A stretch of DNA of 10,734 bases from Clostridia bacterium (GCA_017454565.1 JAFTCS010000144.1:1-10734); one strand, 5' to 3'. Positions 3,445 to 10,734 are shown, numbered from the stretch's first letter. A program made the numbers and translations. Notes: a model not told the origin generated them from the sequence alone.

Positions 3445-5328
3445 ACTAAAAAGCAAAAAAAGAACCTTATCCGCATAATCTTAGCATCGGTGCTTATGAC
3501 GGCTTTTTTGTTTGTGCCGGTGGGCGGCGTGTGGAGGCTTCTGCTGTTTTTAGTGCCCTATCTCATAGTGGGATATGACATTCTGATAAAAGCGGCAAAG
3601 GGCATTATACATCTCCAGCCGTTTGACGAATGTTTCCTTATGGCTGTTGCCACCATTGGCGCCATTGCTGTGGGTCTTATGGGTGACGGAGACTATGTTG
3701 AAGCCGTTGCCGTCATGCTGTTCTATCAGATAGGCGAATGGTTCCAAAGCTATGCCGTAGGCAAGAGCAGGAAGAACATATCAAAGCTTATGGATATCCG
3801 CCCGGACCATGCCAACATTGAGCGCGGCGGAGGCACCGAAGAGGTTGATCCTGACGAGGTGGAGACCGGCTCGGTAATTGTGGTGAAGCCCGGTGAAAGG
3901 ATACCTATTGACGGCGTTATAATCGAGGGCGAGTCTGCGCTGAACACTTCGGCGCTCACCGGTGAAAGTCTGCCCAAAGACGTTATGACAGGCGATGAGG
4001 TAATAAGCGGCTGCGTAAACATGACAGGCGTTCTACGTATAAGAACCACAAAGGAATTCGGAGATTCCACCGTTTCGAGGATACTTGACCTTGTAGAGAA
4101 CGCCAGCTCCCGCAAATCAAAGTCGGAGAACTTCATCTCGAAATTTGCAAGATATTACACTCCCATTGTGGTGTTCAGCGCCGTTGCCCTTGCCCTGCTG
4201 CCCCCTCTTGTGATAATGCTTTCCGGCGGCAGTGCGGCATGGAGCGTATGGATATACCGCGCTCTTACCTTCCTTGTAATAAGCTGCCCCTGCGCGCTGG
4301 TGATAAGCATTCCCCTGACCTTTTTTGCAGGAATAGGCGGTGCAAGCCGTGAGGGTGTGCTGGTAAAAGGTTCCAACTGTCTGGAAGCTCTCTCCAAAGC
4401 TAAAACAATGGTGTTTGACAAAACAGGCACTCTTACAAAAGGTGTTTTCGAGGTGGTCTCCATACATCCCGACAAAGTAGACGAAAACACTCTTCTGCAC
4501 ATGGCAGCTCACGTTGAACGCTTTTCCTCCCACCCTATCGCCTTATCTCTCAGGGCTGCTTATCCTGAGGAAGCTGACGGCTGCGAAATTACCGATGTAA
4601 AGGAATGCGCGGGTCAGGGCGTTACCGCAAGGGTAAACGGAGACATTATCGCGGCCGGGAATCCTGCCATGATGAAAAGTGTCGGCGCGCTGGTGGAAAA
4701 ATGTCCTCATAATCATGTGGGTACGGTGATACATGTGGCAAGGAACGGCGAGTATCTCGGCCACATTGAGATATCTGACGTTGTAAAGCCAACCTCTGCT
4801 GCGGCCATAGCAAGTCTGAGAAAGGCGGGCATAAAAAAGACCGTCATGCTCACAGGAGACTCGGAAGCCGCCGCAAAAAAAGCAGCGGAAGAGCTTGACA
4901 TTGACGAGGTATACAGCGGTCTGCTGCCTGAGGACAAGGTGAACAAGGTAGAGGAGCTTCTTTCTGAGCAGAAAGGAAAGGAGCTGACAGCCTTTGTCGG
5001 TGACGGCATAAACGATGCTCCGGTGCTTACCCGCGCAGACATCGGCATAGCAATGGGCGCTCTCGGTTCGGACGCCGCCATTGAAGCCGCTGATGTCGTT
5101 CTGATGGATGACGACCCGCTGAAGATATCCAAAGCCATGCGGATATCCGGACGCTGCATGGCTATCGTCAAAGAGAATATATGGTTCTCGATAGGCGTAA
5201 AGGTGCTTTGCCTGGTGCTGGGTGCGCTCGGTCTTGCAAATATGTGGACTGCGATTTTTGCCGATGTAGGCGTCATGGTCATAGCTGTCCTCAACGCCGT
5301 CCGGGCTCTCTTCACCAGGAAAGTTTAA
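3442..5328 (+). CDS. P1B-2-type heavy-metal translocating P-type ATPase (Zn/Cd/Pb exporter)
   Basis: The 628-residue membrane pump couples ATP hydrolysis to export of divalent soft metals from the cytoplasm. Every hallmark is present: the actuator loop TGES (173-176), the transmembrane metal motif CPC (282-284), the phosphorylated Asp326 in DKTGT, the P1B-specific HP pair (364-365) in the nucleotide domain, TGD (471-473) and GDGINDAP (520-527). Lys587 in helix 7 and Asp608 in helix 8 (FADVG) match the ligands that mark the Zn/Cd/Pb subgroup (ZntA, CadA), not the copper pumps. The protein starts directly at the membrane region after a short basic leader and lacks the usual N-terminal HMA domain. 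That domain is supplied by the gene just upstream. The two genes share one strong promoter and probably a metal-responsive repressor. The subgroup call is firm, but the preferred metal cannot be read from sequence alone. Confidence 0.93.
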   Translation: MTKKQKKNLIRIILASVLMTAFLFVPVGGVWRLLLFLVPYLIVGYDILIKAAKGIIHLQPFDECFLMAVATIGAIAVGLMGDGDYVEAVAVMLFYQIGEWFQSYAVGKSRKNISKLMDIRPDHANIERGGGTEEVDPDEVETGSVIVVKPGERIPIDGVIIEGESALNTSALTGESLPKDVMTGDEVISGCVNMTGVLRIRTTKEFGDSTVSRILDLVENASSRKSKSENFISKFARYYTPIVVFSAVALALLPPLVIMLSGGSAAWSVWIYRALTFLVISCPCALVISIPLTFFAGIGGASREGVLVKGSNCLEALSKAKTMVFDKTGTLTKGVFEVVSIHPDKVDENTLLHMAAHVERFSSHPIALSLRAAYPEEADGCEITDVKECAGQGVTARVNGDIIAAGNPAMMKSVGALVEKCPHNHVGTVIHVARNGEYLGHIEISDVVKPTSAAAIASLRKAGIKKTVMLTGDSEAAAKKAAEELDIDEVYSGLLPEDKVNKVEELLSEQKGKELTAFVGDGINDAPVLTRADIGIAMGALGSDAAIEAADVVLMDDDPLKISKAMRISGRCMAIVKENIWFSIGVKVLCLVLGALGLANMWTAIFADVGVMVIAVLNAVRALFTRKV

Positions 5329-5330
5329 TT

Positions 5331-5374
5331 TATGGGGAAACACTTTTTTAACGGAAAAAGGGGCGTTTCCCATA
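5331..5374 (+). terminator. Weak stem-loop after the ATPase gene
   Basis: A 10-bp stem with one bulged G (TATGGGGAAAC at 5331-5341 with GTTTCCCATA at 5365-5374) encloses a 23-base loop and is followed only by TTCCTTTCC. It is probably a secondary signal; the hairpin at 5452-5489 is the better terminator. Confidence 0.45.
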
Positions 5375-5451
5375 TTCCTTTCCTAAAACCGCTGATTTTA
5401 TTGCTTTTTAACTGAATCCGTGAAACTCTGAAAAAACAATCATCCTAACAA

Positions 5452-5495
5452 AAAACAGCGGCTCTCCGTTCATGGAAAACCGCTGTTTTCGTCTG
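5452..5495. terminator. Bidirectional terminator between the ATPase operon and tRNA-Thr(CGU)
   Basis: A perfect 10-bp stem (AAAACAGCGG at 5452-5461 with CCGCTGTTTT at 5480-5489) has A-rich sequence on its left and T-rich on its right, so it can stop transcription in both directions. It lies about 120 bp beyond the ATPase stop and about 105 bp beyond the end of the convergent tRNA gene. Confidence 0.82.
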
Positions 5496-5594
5496 TTTTG
5501 GGGAATGTCTGTACTTCTGCCTGTACTTTTACATCCTTCAAACATTTGTGATTTATGCAAGTTTCAAAAGCCGCATAAACACTGAATTTTCAAG

Positions 5595-5667
5595 AGCTGG
5601 AAAAGGGACTTGAACCCTCGACTTCCTCATTACGAGTGAGGTACTCTACCAACTGAGTTATTCCAGC
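5595..5667 (-). tRNA. tRNA-Thr (anticodon CGT)
   Basis: A 73-base cloverleaf on the minus strand. The acceptor GCTGGAA pairs perfectly with TTCCAGC. The D-stem is ACTC/GAGT, the anticodon stem CCTCA/TGAGG has loop CTCGTAA (CGT corresponds to 5632-5634), and the T-arm is GAGGG/CCCTT with loop TTCAAGT. The discriminator is T and CCA is not encoded. It reads ACG and complements the UGU isoacceptor at 1865-1937. The two share a similar backbone but different stems. Confidence 0.93.
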
Positions 5668-5678
5668 AAGTATACATA

Positions 5679-5707
5679 ATTATACATCAAAATTCTTATA
5701 AGGTCAA
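5679..5707 (-). promoter_or_regulatory. Promoter of tRNA-Thr(CGU)
   Basis: On the minus strand, -35 TTGACC (5702-5707) and consensus -10 TATAAT (5679-5684) have a 17-bp spacer. The -10 ends 11 bases before the tRNA, so the 5' leader is only a few bases long. Confidence 0.85.
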
Positions 5708-5964
5708 GGGATTTTTTAAAAATCTTCATCCGTTTCACAAAAAACAGACAGTAAACACACCTGAGTCCGGAACGACACACGGGAAATACGGCGTATGACG
5801 GGTACAAAATATATATAGACAAAATCCCGCGTCGGTATAGAAATAAGTTTGGAAGAAATTCCTTTTCAAAGAGACTTTACTTTTGGTACCGGTTTGTTGT
5901 ATTATATAAATGTAAGAGTAGATTTTTGGTGAATTGTATTGATAAAAAGATACGGAGGCTTTTT
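5708..5964. other. Divergent intergenic region with the promoter and RBS of the first VanW gene
   Basis: No gene is credible here. The VanW promoter is probably TTTACT (5876-5881), an 18-bp spacer and TATTAT (5900-5905). The GGAGG at 5954-5958 lies 6 bases before ATG 5965 and decides the start. A longer frame opening at TTG 5926 would add 13 residues (MVNCIDKKIRRLF) with no ribosome binding site and is rejected. The rest (5708-5870) shows nothing I recognise. Confidence 0.7.
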
Positions 5965-8082
5965 ATGGAAAATAACGATAAAATAATTGATACCCCGGAA
6001 CTCAAAGCCGTAAAGGCAACTGAGGTCATCGCTGAAAACGAGACTGCAGATGTCAATGCAGTCAGCACAGCGCTGGATGAGAATACTTCCGCTGCCGCCG
6101 ATACAGCAGACGTTCAGCCTGAAACCGATACTTCCGCAAATGCAGATACTGAAACCAATGCCGCCGATGAATCCGCCGCAGCAGAGCCGCAGACTGACGA
6201 AGCCGCAGCCGATACCGCTGATAATGCAGCCAAATCCGACGAGGAAGATGATGACGCCGTTGTTTTTGCCGGAGCTGACGGCAGCACTGACAGCCTGAAG
6301 AATGCTAATTTCAAGTCAAATACATCCGCAGCCGCTGCTGATGACAATGACGACGGAGTGATTGTCTTTGCGGAGACCGACAAAAAGCAGAAAAAGAATC
6401 ATATTCCGCGCCAGAAGAGAAAGTCCCGCGCTGTTCCGATAATTGCGGCGGTTGCTGTTCTCTGTGTGGGCGCAGGCGCAGGCGTGACCGCATGGATGAT
6501 GAGCAAAAATGCTGCCCAGACCTCTGTTGAAGCTTCTGATAATAAGGAAGTTTCCGCTGACCTTTCGGTAGTGTCAAAGGCGCCTGACGCTAAAGGCGAC
6601 GGCAGTCAGGTATCCGAAGAGGTGCCGGAGATCGTGCCTGTTGATACCACCAACATATACTTTGGAAAGAATGTAAAGGTTGAGGGCGTTGACCTTTCCG
6701 GCAAGACCCTTTCCCAGGCTTATGACGCAATGCAGGACATGCTGCTGGAGATAAGGGAGCCTATTTCCATTACCATTGTGTGCGACGGCAAGACCCTTAC
6801 TCTGACTCAGAACGATTTTGAATTTGACACCAATCTTTCGGCCGTGCTCATTCAGGCTTATCATTACAGCCGCGGAGAGATCAATTCACTGACCGTTGAC
6901 AACACCTACGACAACGGCGTAACCAATTTCAGGATAAATTCCCAGATCAATACCGAATCAGTTGACGCGGCTATCAAGAAGGCTGCCGATTTCTATGATG
7001 TGCTGCCTGTTGACGCTCATGTCACAAAGTTCGACCCCACTGCTAAAGAAAAGTTCACTTATGCTGACGGCTCGGACGGCTTTATGCTTGACCATGAGGA
7101 ATTAGCCGACAAGATCAGGAGCATTCTTGACCAGGCGGATAAAAAGGGCAGCTTCTCTATTGAAAAGCACCTTACTCCTTTCAAGGTAACGCTGCCTGAG
7201 ATAAAGGCAAATACCAAGCTTATTGCATCTCACCGCACTACAGCAAGAAACGTATATGCTTCAAACGAGAACATGAAGCTTGCTATAAGAGCCGCAAACG
7301 GTACGATAGTCAATCCCGGAGAGATCTTCTCATTCAACGAAATGACCGGCGACTCTACCAACGGCAATGTTCATCACTATGCCAACGGTGTTGAGGGCAG
7401 CTTTGTGCCGTCACAGGCTTATGTTCAGGGCGAGAGCAGAGACGAATTCGGCGGCGGTATCTGTCAGGCCGCAACCACTATTTATAACTGTGCTCTGAAA
7501 GCCAACATGGAGGTAATCGAGAGACACGCCCACATGTTCACGGTATCTTATGCCGAATACGGACTTGACGCTACGATAGACTACGGCAACCTTGACATGC
7601 GTTTCAAGAACAATTATGATCTGCCGGTTTATATAGCCACTTATGTTTATGATTACAACGGTGACGGTCTTGAGGAGCTTATGGTTGAAATGTACGGACC
7701 TCTCTCTACCGAATATGATGAGATCGTACCGGTAGGCTGGGTAACATACGCCGATTCCAAGAATTTCTCTGCTATGGGTGCAAAGGTCTACTTCAAGGAC
7801 GGCAAGGAAGTCAACCGGGTAAATCTTCCCAGAGGCTCATACGAGCTGCACTACGAGACCTACTACACGGTAATCAATTACATTCCAAATGATGTTGATT
7901 ACGGTCCTGCGGCTTATGCAACATACGACACTCCGACCATTTACTCACCTGTCGGCTGCGGCAGCAACGGTCCCATCGCCTACGGCACTGCCGATCAGGT
8001 ACTAACAGCCGCAAAGAACGAGACCAAAAAGACCGACACAGACAAAACCTCCAAACCCGCCGCCGTAGTAGTCACCCGCTAA
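5965..8082 (+). CDS. VanW-family wall-associated membrane protein (PG-binding-like plus VanW domains), copy 1
   Basis: The product is 705 residues. Residues 1-155 are a long cytoplasmic tail rich in Ala, Asp, Glu and Thr, ending in a basic patch. One transmembrane helix (about 155-178) follows, then an extracellular Ser/Val linker. Residues about 230-405 match the YoaR/YkuD-type putative peptidoglycan-binding domain (GVDLSGKTLSQAYDAM near 241). Residues about 413-565 are the VanW domain, with SHRTT, NPGEIFSFNEMTG, FGGGICQAATTIYNCAL (495-511), IERHAH (518-523) and GLDATIDYG (533-541). A C-terminal extension includes DYNGDG (563-568) and YSPVGCGSNGPIAYGTA. VanW occurs in vanB-type glycopeptide-resistance clusters and in many Gram-positive genomes, but its biochemical role is unknown. 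No van genes lie nearby, so a general cell-wall role is more likely than vancomycin resistance. It has its own promoter and a paralogue downstream. Confidence 0.88.
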   Translation: MENNDKIIDTPELKAVKATEVIAENETADVNAVSTALDENTSAAADTADVQPETDTSANADTETNAADESAAAEPQTDEAAADTADNAAKSDEEDDDAVVFAGADGSTDSLKNANFKSNTSAAAADDNDDGVIVFAETDKKQKKNHIPRQKRKSRAVPIIAAVAVLCVGAGAGVTAWMMSKNAAQTSVEASDNKEVSADLSVVSKAPDAKGDGSQVSEEVPEIVPVDTTNIYFGKNVKVEGVDLSGKTLSQAYDAMQDMLLEIREPISITIVCDGKTLTLTQNDFEFDTNLSAVLIQAYHYSRGEINSLTVDNTYDNGVTNFRINSQINTESVDAAIKKAADFYDVLPVDAHVTKFDPTAKEKFTYADGSDGFMLDHEELADKIRSILDQADKKGSFSIEKHLTPFKVTLPEIKANTKLIASHRTTARNVYASNENMKLAIRAANGTIVNPGEIFSFNEMTGDSTNGNVHHYANGVEGSFVPSQAYVQGESRDEFGGGICQAATTIYNCALKANMEVIERHAHMFTVSYAEYGLDATIDYGNLDMRFKNNYDLPVYIATYVYDYNGDGLEELMVEMYGPLSTEYDEIVPVGWVTYADSKNFSAMGAKVYFKDGKEVNRVNLPRGSYELHYETYYTVINYIPNDVDYGPAAYATYDTPTIYSPVGCGSNGPIAYGTADQVLTAAKNETKKTDTDKTSKPAAVVVTR

Positions 8083-8425
8083 GCGGCCAGCGCTGCGCTC
8101 CGCTCTGAGTTCAAGACGAAATTTAGCCGATCGCGCACAGAAACACTTTCAAATCCGACAACAGAAAAGTTTCGCCCGCCTTTTCAAAGGCGGCAGATTC
8201 CAAAGGCAGAGCCTTTGGTCGCTGCCCGCAGGCAGCGAAACCCCTTACCCTGCCAGCCGGGCTGGGGGATGAATTGCAAAAAGCGTCCGGTGGACGGTTT
8301 TTGCAAGAGGGGGAGCCCTTGCAAGGGGCTCCCCCTTGTTGTTGTCAGGATGAAGCCCCAACGCCGGCGAGCAGCCGGCAGGGACAACAGGCACTCCAGA
8401 CCATAATGCCCGCAGGGCATTCTAA
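8083..8425. repeat. Cluster of GC-rich hairpin repeats (REP-like)
   Basis: At least six stem-loops are packed here with no gene. They are CCGCCTTT/AAAGGCGG (8176-8193), CCAAAGGC/GCCTTTGG (8200-8218), TCGCTGCC/GGCAGCGA (8219-8238), a 14-bp stem with one mismatch (8275-8288 with 8292-8305), GGGGGAGCCC/GGGCTCCCCC (8309-8335) and AATGCCC/GGGCATT (8405-8421). None has a proper T-tract. One of them may still end transcription of the VanW gene. The part at 8219-8257 has a diverged second copy at 8680-8718. Confidence 0.78.
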
Positions 8426-8589
8426 GAGCCTGTTTAGCATCTTAGCAACGTGCGGCTTTTTGGGCAATTTTTTCGCTGACTGCGTCAAAAGAACTTGCCA
8501 TACGTCAGTATGCCTGCGTCCTTTTTCCTTGTTATCGAGAAAAAATATGCTCAAAAATCCGTACATTTCAGATACTAAACAGGCTCTAA
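8423..8589. mobile_element. MITE-like element, 161 bp, with TAA target duplication
   Basis: Imperfect terminal inverted repeats of 17 bp, starting GAGCCTGTTTAG at 8426 and ending CTAAACAGGCTC at 8586 (one mismatch), are flanked on both sides by TAA (8423-8425 and 8587-8589). Inside the ends the inverted similarity continues for about 50 bp per side (GTGCGGCTTTTTGGGCA against GTACGGATTTTTGAGCA). The whole element can therefore fold into a long hairpin. It encodes no protein and must have been moved by a transposase elsewhere. The TNA duplication and GAG-type ends resemble some IS5-family members, but the parent is not identified. Confidence 0.8.
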
Positions 8590-8609
8590 GAACATTCTTT
8601 CAGTTGTGG

Positions 8610-8725
8610 GCACTCCCCCTGTCAGCTGCGCTGACCTCCCCCTCAGTGAGGGGAACTTTTCCGCAAAAGTCCCCCCGACTTGCTCTCTGCGGAGAGCGAA
8701 ACACTTTATCCTGCCAGCAGTGCAT
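8610..8725. repeat. Second hairpin-repeat cluster before the downstream VanW gene
   Basis: Four short stem-loops follow one another: GTCAGC/GCTGAC (around 8621-8635), CCCCTCA/TGAGGGG, ACTTTT/AAAAGT and GCTCTC/GAGAGC (8682-8697). The last is followed by a 21-base tract (8698-8718) that matches 8237-8257 at 18 positions. The GTCAGCTGCGCTGAC and CCCCTCAGTGAGGGG modules look like dispersed intergenic repeats known from Ruminococcaceae-type genomes. No coding potential is credible. Confidence 0.7.
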
Positions 8726-8790
8726 GAAAAGATACCTAATTTTACGGCGGGTGTTTACAAATCTCTTACATCATATTGACAAGAATACGC

Positions 8791-8819
8791 TTTACAACCG
8801 GGATTTTTTGTTGTATGAT
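8791..8819 (+). promoter_or_regulatory. Promoter of the second VanW gene
   Basis: -35 TTTACA (8791-8796), a 17-bp spacer and -10 TATGAT (8814-8819). The segment resembles the promoter of the upstream paralogue: both have TTTAC, an ACCGG block and GTTGTAT leading into the -10. The RBS is GGGGG (8875-8879), 7 bases before the ATG, after a leader of about 60 bases. Confidence 0.75.
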
Positions 8820-8886
8820 AGTTCATGGTGATAAACAAAACAATAATAACCATACCGTTTCTCAGATATCAAAAGGGGGTTTCCTG

Positions 8887-10734
8887 ATGGGAAATAAGGA
8901 TATCAGCAAGATGGCTCCAAAAAATGAACAGACAGCGGATATTGACGCTCAGATGTCTCAGAACACTCAGGGCAGCAATAAACAGCCTAGATACGGCAAA
9001 CCGGGAAAGAAATTTCCGGTGGGACCTGTAGTGGCTGCCACAGCGGTAGTCTGCGTGGGTGCAATCGCAGCAGTTATAATGTTGAACTCCAACGGCAATG
9101 CTCCTGAACAGGCAGAGGCATCAGGCAATGTTGTTGTAGATGCAAACGGTACTCCCGTTTCGGGAGCATCCTCTCCTTACATACAGGGTTCGCAGGGCGG
9201 CTCCGGTTCTCTTCCGCAGATAAGCGAGATCTCAGGCATCGGCCCGTCTATTATTGATAATACAGACAACAGCAAAAACGGAGAAAGCTCCGGTACAACC
9301 GCTGATACAAAGAAGTCTGAGGAAAGCTCCAAGACCGCCGAGACCAGCAAGGTGGACGTTACTTTCGGAAAAAAGGCAACGGTCAGGATCGACGGCATAG
9401 ACATGACAGGCAAGACAGTGGAACAGGCGCGCGAAGCTCTTGAGGGCAGGATAAGCGCCATGAAAACTCCCATTTCGGTTGTAGTTTCCTGTGAGGGAAA
9501 GAAGATAAGTCTTGACGAGAACGACTTTGTTTTCAGCGACAATGTCGATAAGGTCATCGACGAGGCCTATAAGTTCAGCAGAGGTGAAATCCCGGCTGTA
9601 ACTCTTGCAAGAAAGGCTGATGACGGTGCGTATGAATACAGCATAGAGGTCAGCCTTGACACAAGCAACGTTTCAGACGCTGTGAGCAAGGTGCAGAGCG
9701 CTTTCAACGAGGAGCCTGTGAATGCCCGTGTGGTAAGCTTCGACCAGCATGCAAAGGAAAAGTTCACCTATGCCGACGGCAAGGATGGCAATACTGTAAA
9801 CCGCAGCGAGGTCGAGAAGAATCTCAAAGAGATACTCGGTCAGGAAAATAAGAGCGGTTCTTTTACGCTGAAGAGATATCCCACAAAATTCACTGTAACC
9901 CTTGCGGATGTGAAAGCAAGCACAAAGCTTATCGGTTCTCACCGCACAACAGCCGCGAACGTATATAACTCAAACTATAACATGGAGCTTGCTGTGCGCG
10001 CAGCAGGCGGCACCATATTACAGCCCGGCGAGACTTTCTCTTTCAACGCCATGACTGGTGACACCACAAACGGCTATACTCACTATTATGATAACGGTAC
10101 AGTCGGCGGATATGTTCAGTCCACAGCTATTGTCGGCGGTCAGTATGTACCCGAATACGGCGGCGGTATCTGTCAGGCTTCAACGACTATTTATATTGCC
10201 GCTATGAAGGCCGGAATGACTGCCATTGAGAGACACGCTCATGCGTACCCCTCTACTTATGCCGACAGAGGTCTTGACGCTACGATAGACTACGGTTCAC
10301 TGGATATGAGGTTCAGAAACGACCTCAAATCTCCTGTTTACATTGCCACTTATGTTTACGACTACAACGGCGACGGTCTGGATGAGCTTATGGTCGAATT
10401 CTACGGCCCCATCTCAACAGAGTATGACGAGATAGTTCCGGTAGGTTGGGTCGACTATGCAGGCAGCTACTCTTATTCTGCAGCGGCGGCTCAGGTCTAC
10501 TTCAAGAACGGCAAAGAGGTCAAGCGCGTCAAGCTGCCCTCCGGTTCTTATGATTACAAATATGACGGTTACTATTATGTTACCAGCATGATGCCCTACG
10601 ATACGGATTTCGGCCCCTCAGTTTCCGCCACCGGACAGATACCCACAGTTTATTCTCCGGGCGGATGCGGCAGCAGCGCACCTATTCCCTACGGCACTGC
10701 GGCTGAGTATATCAAGAAGCTTAAAGAAGAGGAG
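8887..10734 (+). CDS. VanW-family wall-associated membrane protein, copy 2 (runs off the window end)
   Basis: 616 codons are visible and the frame is still open at the last base; the alignable end of the paralogue suggests little is missing. The order is the same as in the upstream copy. A short cytoplasmic tail (1-43) precedes one transmembrane helix (about 44-66) and a Ser/Gly/Thr-rich extracellular linker. A PG-binding-like domain spans about 158-340 (GIDMTGKTVEQAREAL near 170). The VanW domain spans about 342-490, with SHRTT, QPGETFSFNAMTG, YGGGICQASTTIYIAAM (424-440), IERHAH (447-452) and GLDATIDYG (462-470). A C-terminal extension follows. Over 462-522 it matches residues 533-593 of copy 1 at 52 of 61 positions, whereas the tails before the membrane helix are unrelated. 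This indicates duplication, with the extracellular domains conserved and the cytoplasmic part free to diverge. ATG 8887 is the first start after a good RBS. The function is unknown, as for the family. Confidence 0.88.
   Translation, partial: MGNKDISKMAPKNEQTADIDAQMSQNTQGSNKQPRYGKPGKKFPVGPVVAATAVVCVGAIAAVIMLNSNGNAPEQAEASGNVVVDANGTPVSGASSPYIQGSQGGSGSLPQISEISGIGPSIIDNTDNSKNGESSGTTADTKKSEESSKTAETSKVDVTFGKKATVRIDGIDMTGKTVEQAREALEGRISAMKTPISVVVSCEGKKISLDENDFVFSDNVDKVIDEAYKFSRGEIPAVTLARKADDGAYEYSIEVSLDTSNVSDAVSKVQSAFNEEPVNARVVSFDQHAKEKFTYADGKDGNTVNRSEVEKNLKEILGQENKSGSFTLKRYPTKFTVTLADVKASTKLIGSHRTTAANVYNSNYNMELAVRAAGGTILQPGETFSFNAMTGDTTNGYTHYYDNGTVGGYVQSTAIVGGQYVPEYGGGICQASTTIYIAAMKAGMTAIERHAHAYPSTYADRGLDATIDYGSLDMRFRNDLKSPVYIATYVYDYNGDGLDELMVEFYGPISTEYDEIVPVGWVDYAGSYSYSAAAAQVYFKNGKEVKRVKLPSGSYDYKYDGYYYVTSMMPYDTDFGPSVSATGQIPTVYSPGGCGSSAPIPYGTAAEYIKKLKEEE

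Noticed and set aside
3187..5328. Copper efflux system (CopZ/CopA)
   Set aside because: The chaperone has DCxxC, not the copper-type MxCxxC, and the ATPase has Lys587 and Asp608 (FADVG) of the Zn/Cd/Pb subgroup; the Asn/Tyr and Met/Ser ligands of copper pumps are not seen.
4117..5373. Long minus-strand frames (up to 276 codons) opposite the ATPase gene
   Set aside because: The plus strand encodes every P1B ATPase motif without interruption; the opposite frames have no RBS, no domains and odd composition typical of shadows.
5926..5964. TTG start giving 13 additional residues to the first VanW protein
   Set aside because: It lacks an RBS, whereas ATG 5965 has GGAGG 6 bases upstream.
8184..8831. 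Frames of 63 to 185 codons between the two VanW genes
   Set aside because: They run across several hairpin repeats and the MITE, lack ribosome binding sites and show no recognisable domain.
5965..10734. A vancomycin-resistance cluster
   Set aside because: VanW domains alone do not confer resistance; no VanA/B ligase, VanH, VanX, VanY or VanRS genes are present, and both proteins have the common wall-protein architecture.

Overview
The window looks like chromosome from a low-to-mid-GC Gram-positive bacterium of the Clostridia, most likely a Ruminococcus-like member of the Oscillospiraceae. The reasons are strong AGGAGG-type ribosome binding sites, textbook sigma-A promoters (TTGACA/TATAAT with 17-bp spacers), tRNA genes without an encoded CCA, large VanW-family wall proteins, a secreted Ser/Glu-rich surface protein with a starch-binding-like domain, and many intergenic hairpin repeats. 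The assignment rests on style and recognised families, not on a database match.

Layout. (1) 3-401: the 3' end of a Pr6Pr-like membrane protein, closed by a terminator. (2) 532-1335, minus strand: a secreted or surface protein with a signal peptide, a carbohydrate-binding-like beta domain, a Glu/Ser/Thr/Pro tandem repeat and a C-terminal membrane anchor. (3) 1336-2355: an AT-rich gap, then tRNA-Thr(UGU), tRNA-Tyr(GUA) and tRNA-Gly(CCC), with two copies of an AT-rich hairpin repeat flanking the Gly gene. (4) 2474-2834: a four-helix-bundle (23S rRNA intervening-sequence protein) gene broken by one extra base, then a puzzling gene-free stretch with a duplicated tRNA T-arm-like block, a strong hairpin and a terminator. 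(5) 3105-5374: a metal-efflux operon, made of a stand-alone HMA metallochaperone-like protein and a P1B-2 (Zn/Cd/Pb) ATPase that lacks its own N-terminal metal-binding domain. It sits behind a strong promoter with an ArsR/SmtB-like dyad at the start of the transcript. (6) 5595-5667, minus strand: tRNA-Thr(CGU) with its own promoter. (7) 5965-8082 and 8887 to the window end: two tandem VanW-family wall proteins. They are separated by about 800 bp packed with hairpin repeats and one 161-bp MITE flanked by a TAA duplication.

How the parts work together. The HMA protein and ATPase form one efflux system. The two VanW proteins are paralogues with the same architecture (cytoplasmic tail, one membrane helix, PG-binding-like domain, VanW domain, shared C-terminal extension), are each transcribed from their own similar promoter, and probably do related jobs at the cell wall. 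The tRNA genes are independent housekeeping units around which repeats and decayed elements have accumulated. No clearly new multi-gene system is visible. The best leads are non-coding: covarying hairpin repeats, the duplicated T-arm-like block, and the operator-like dyad in front of the metal operon.
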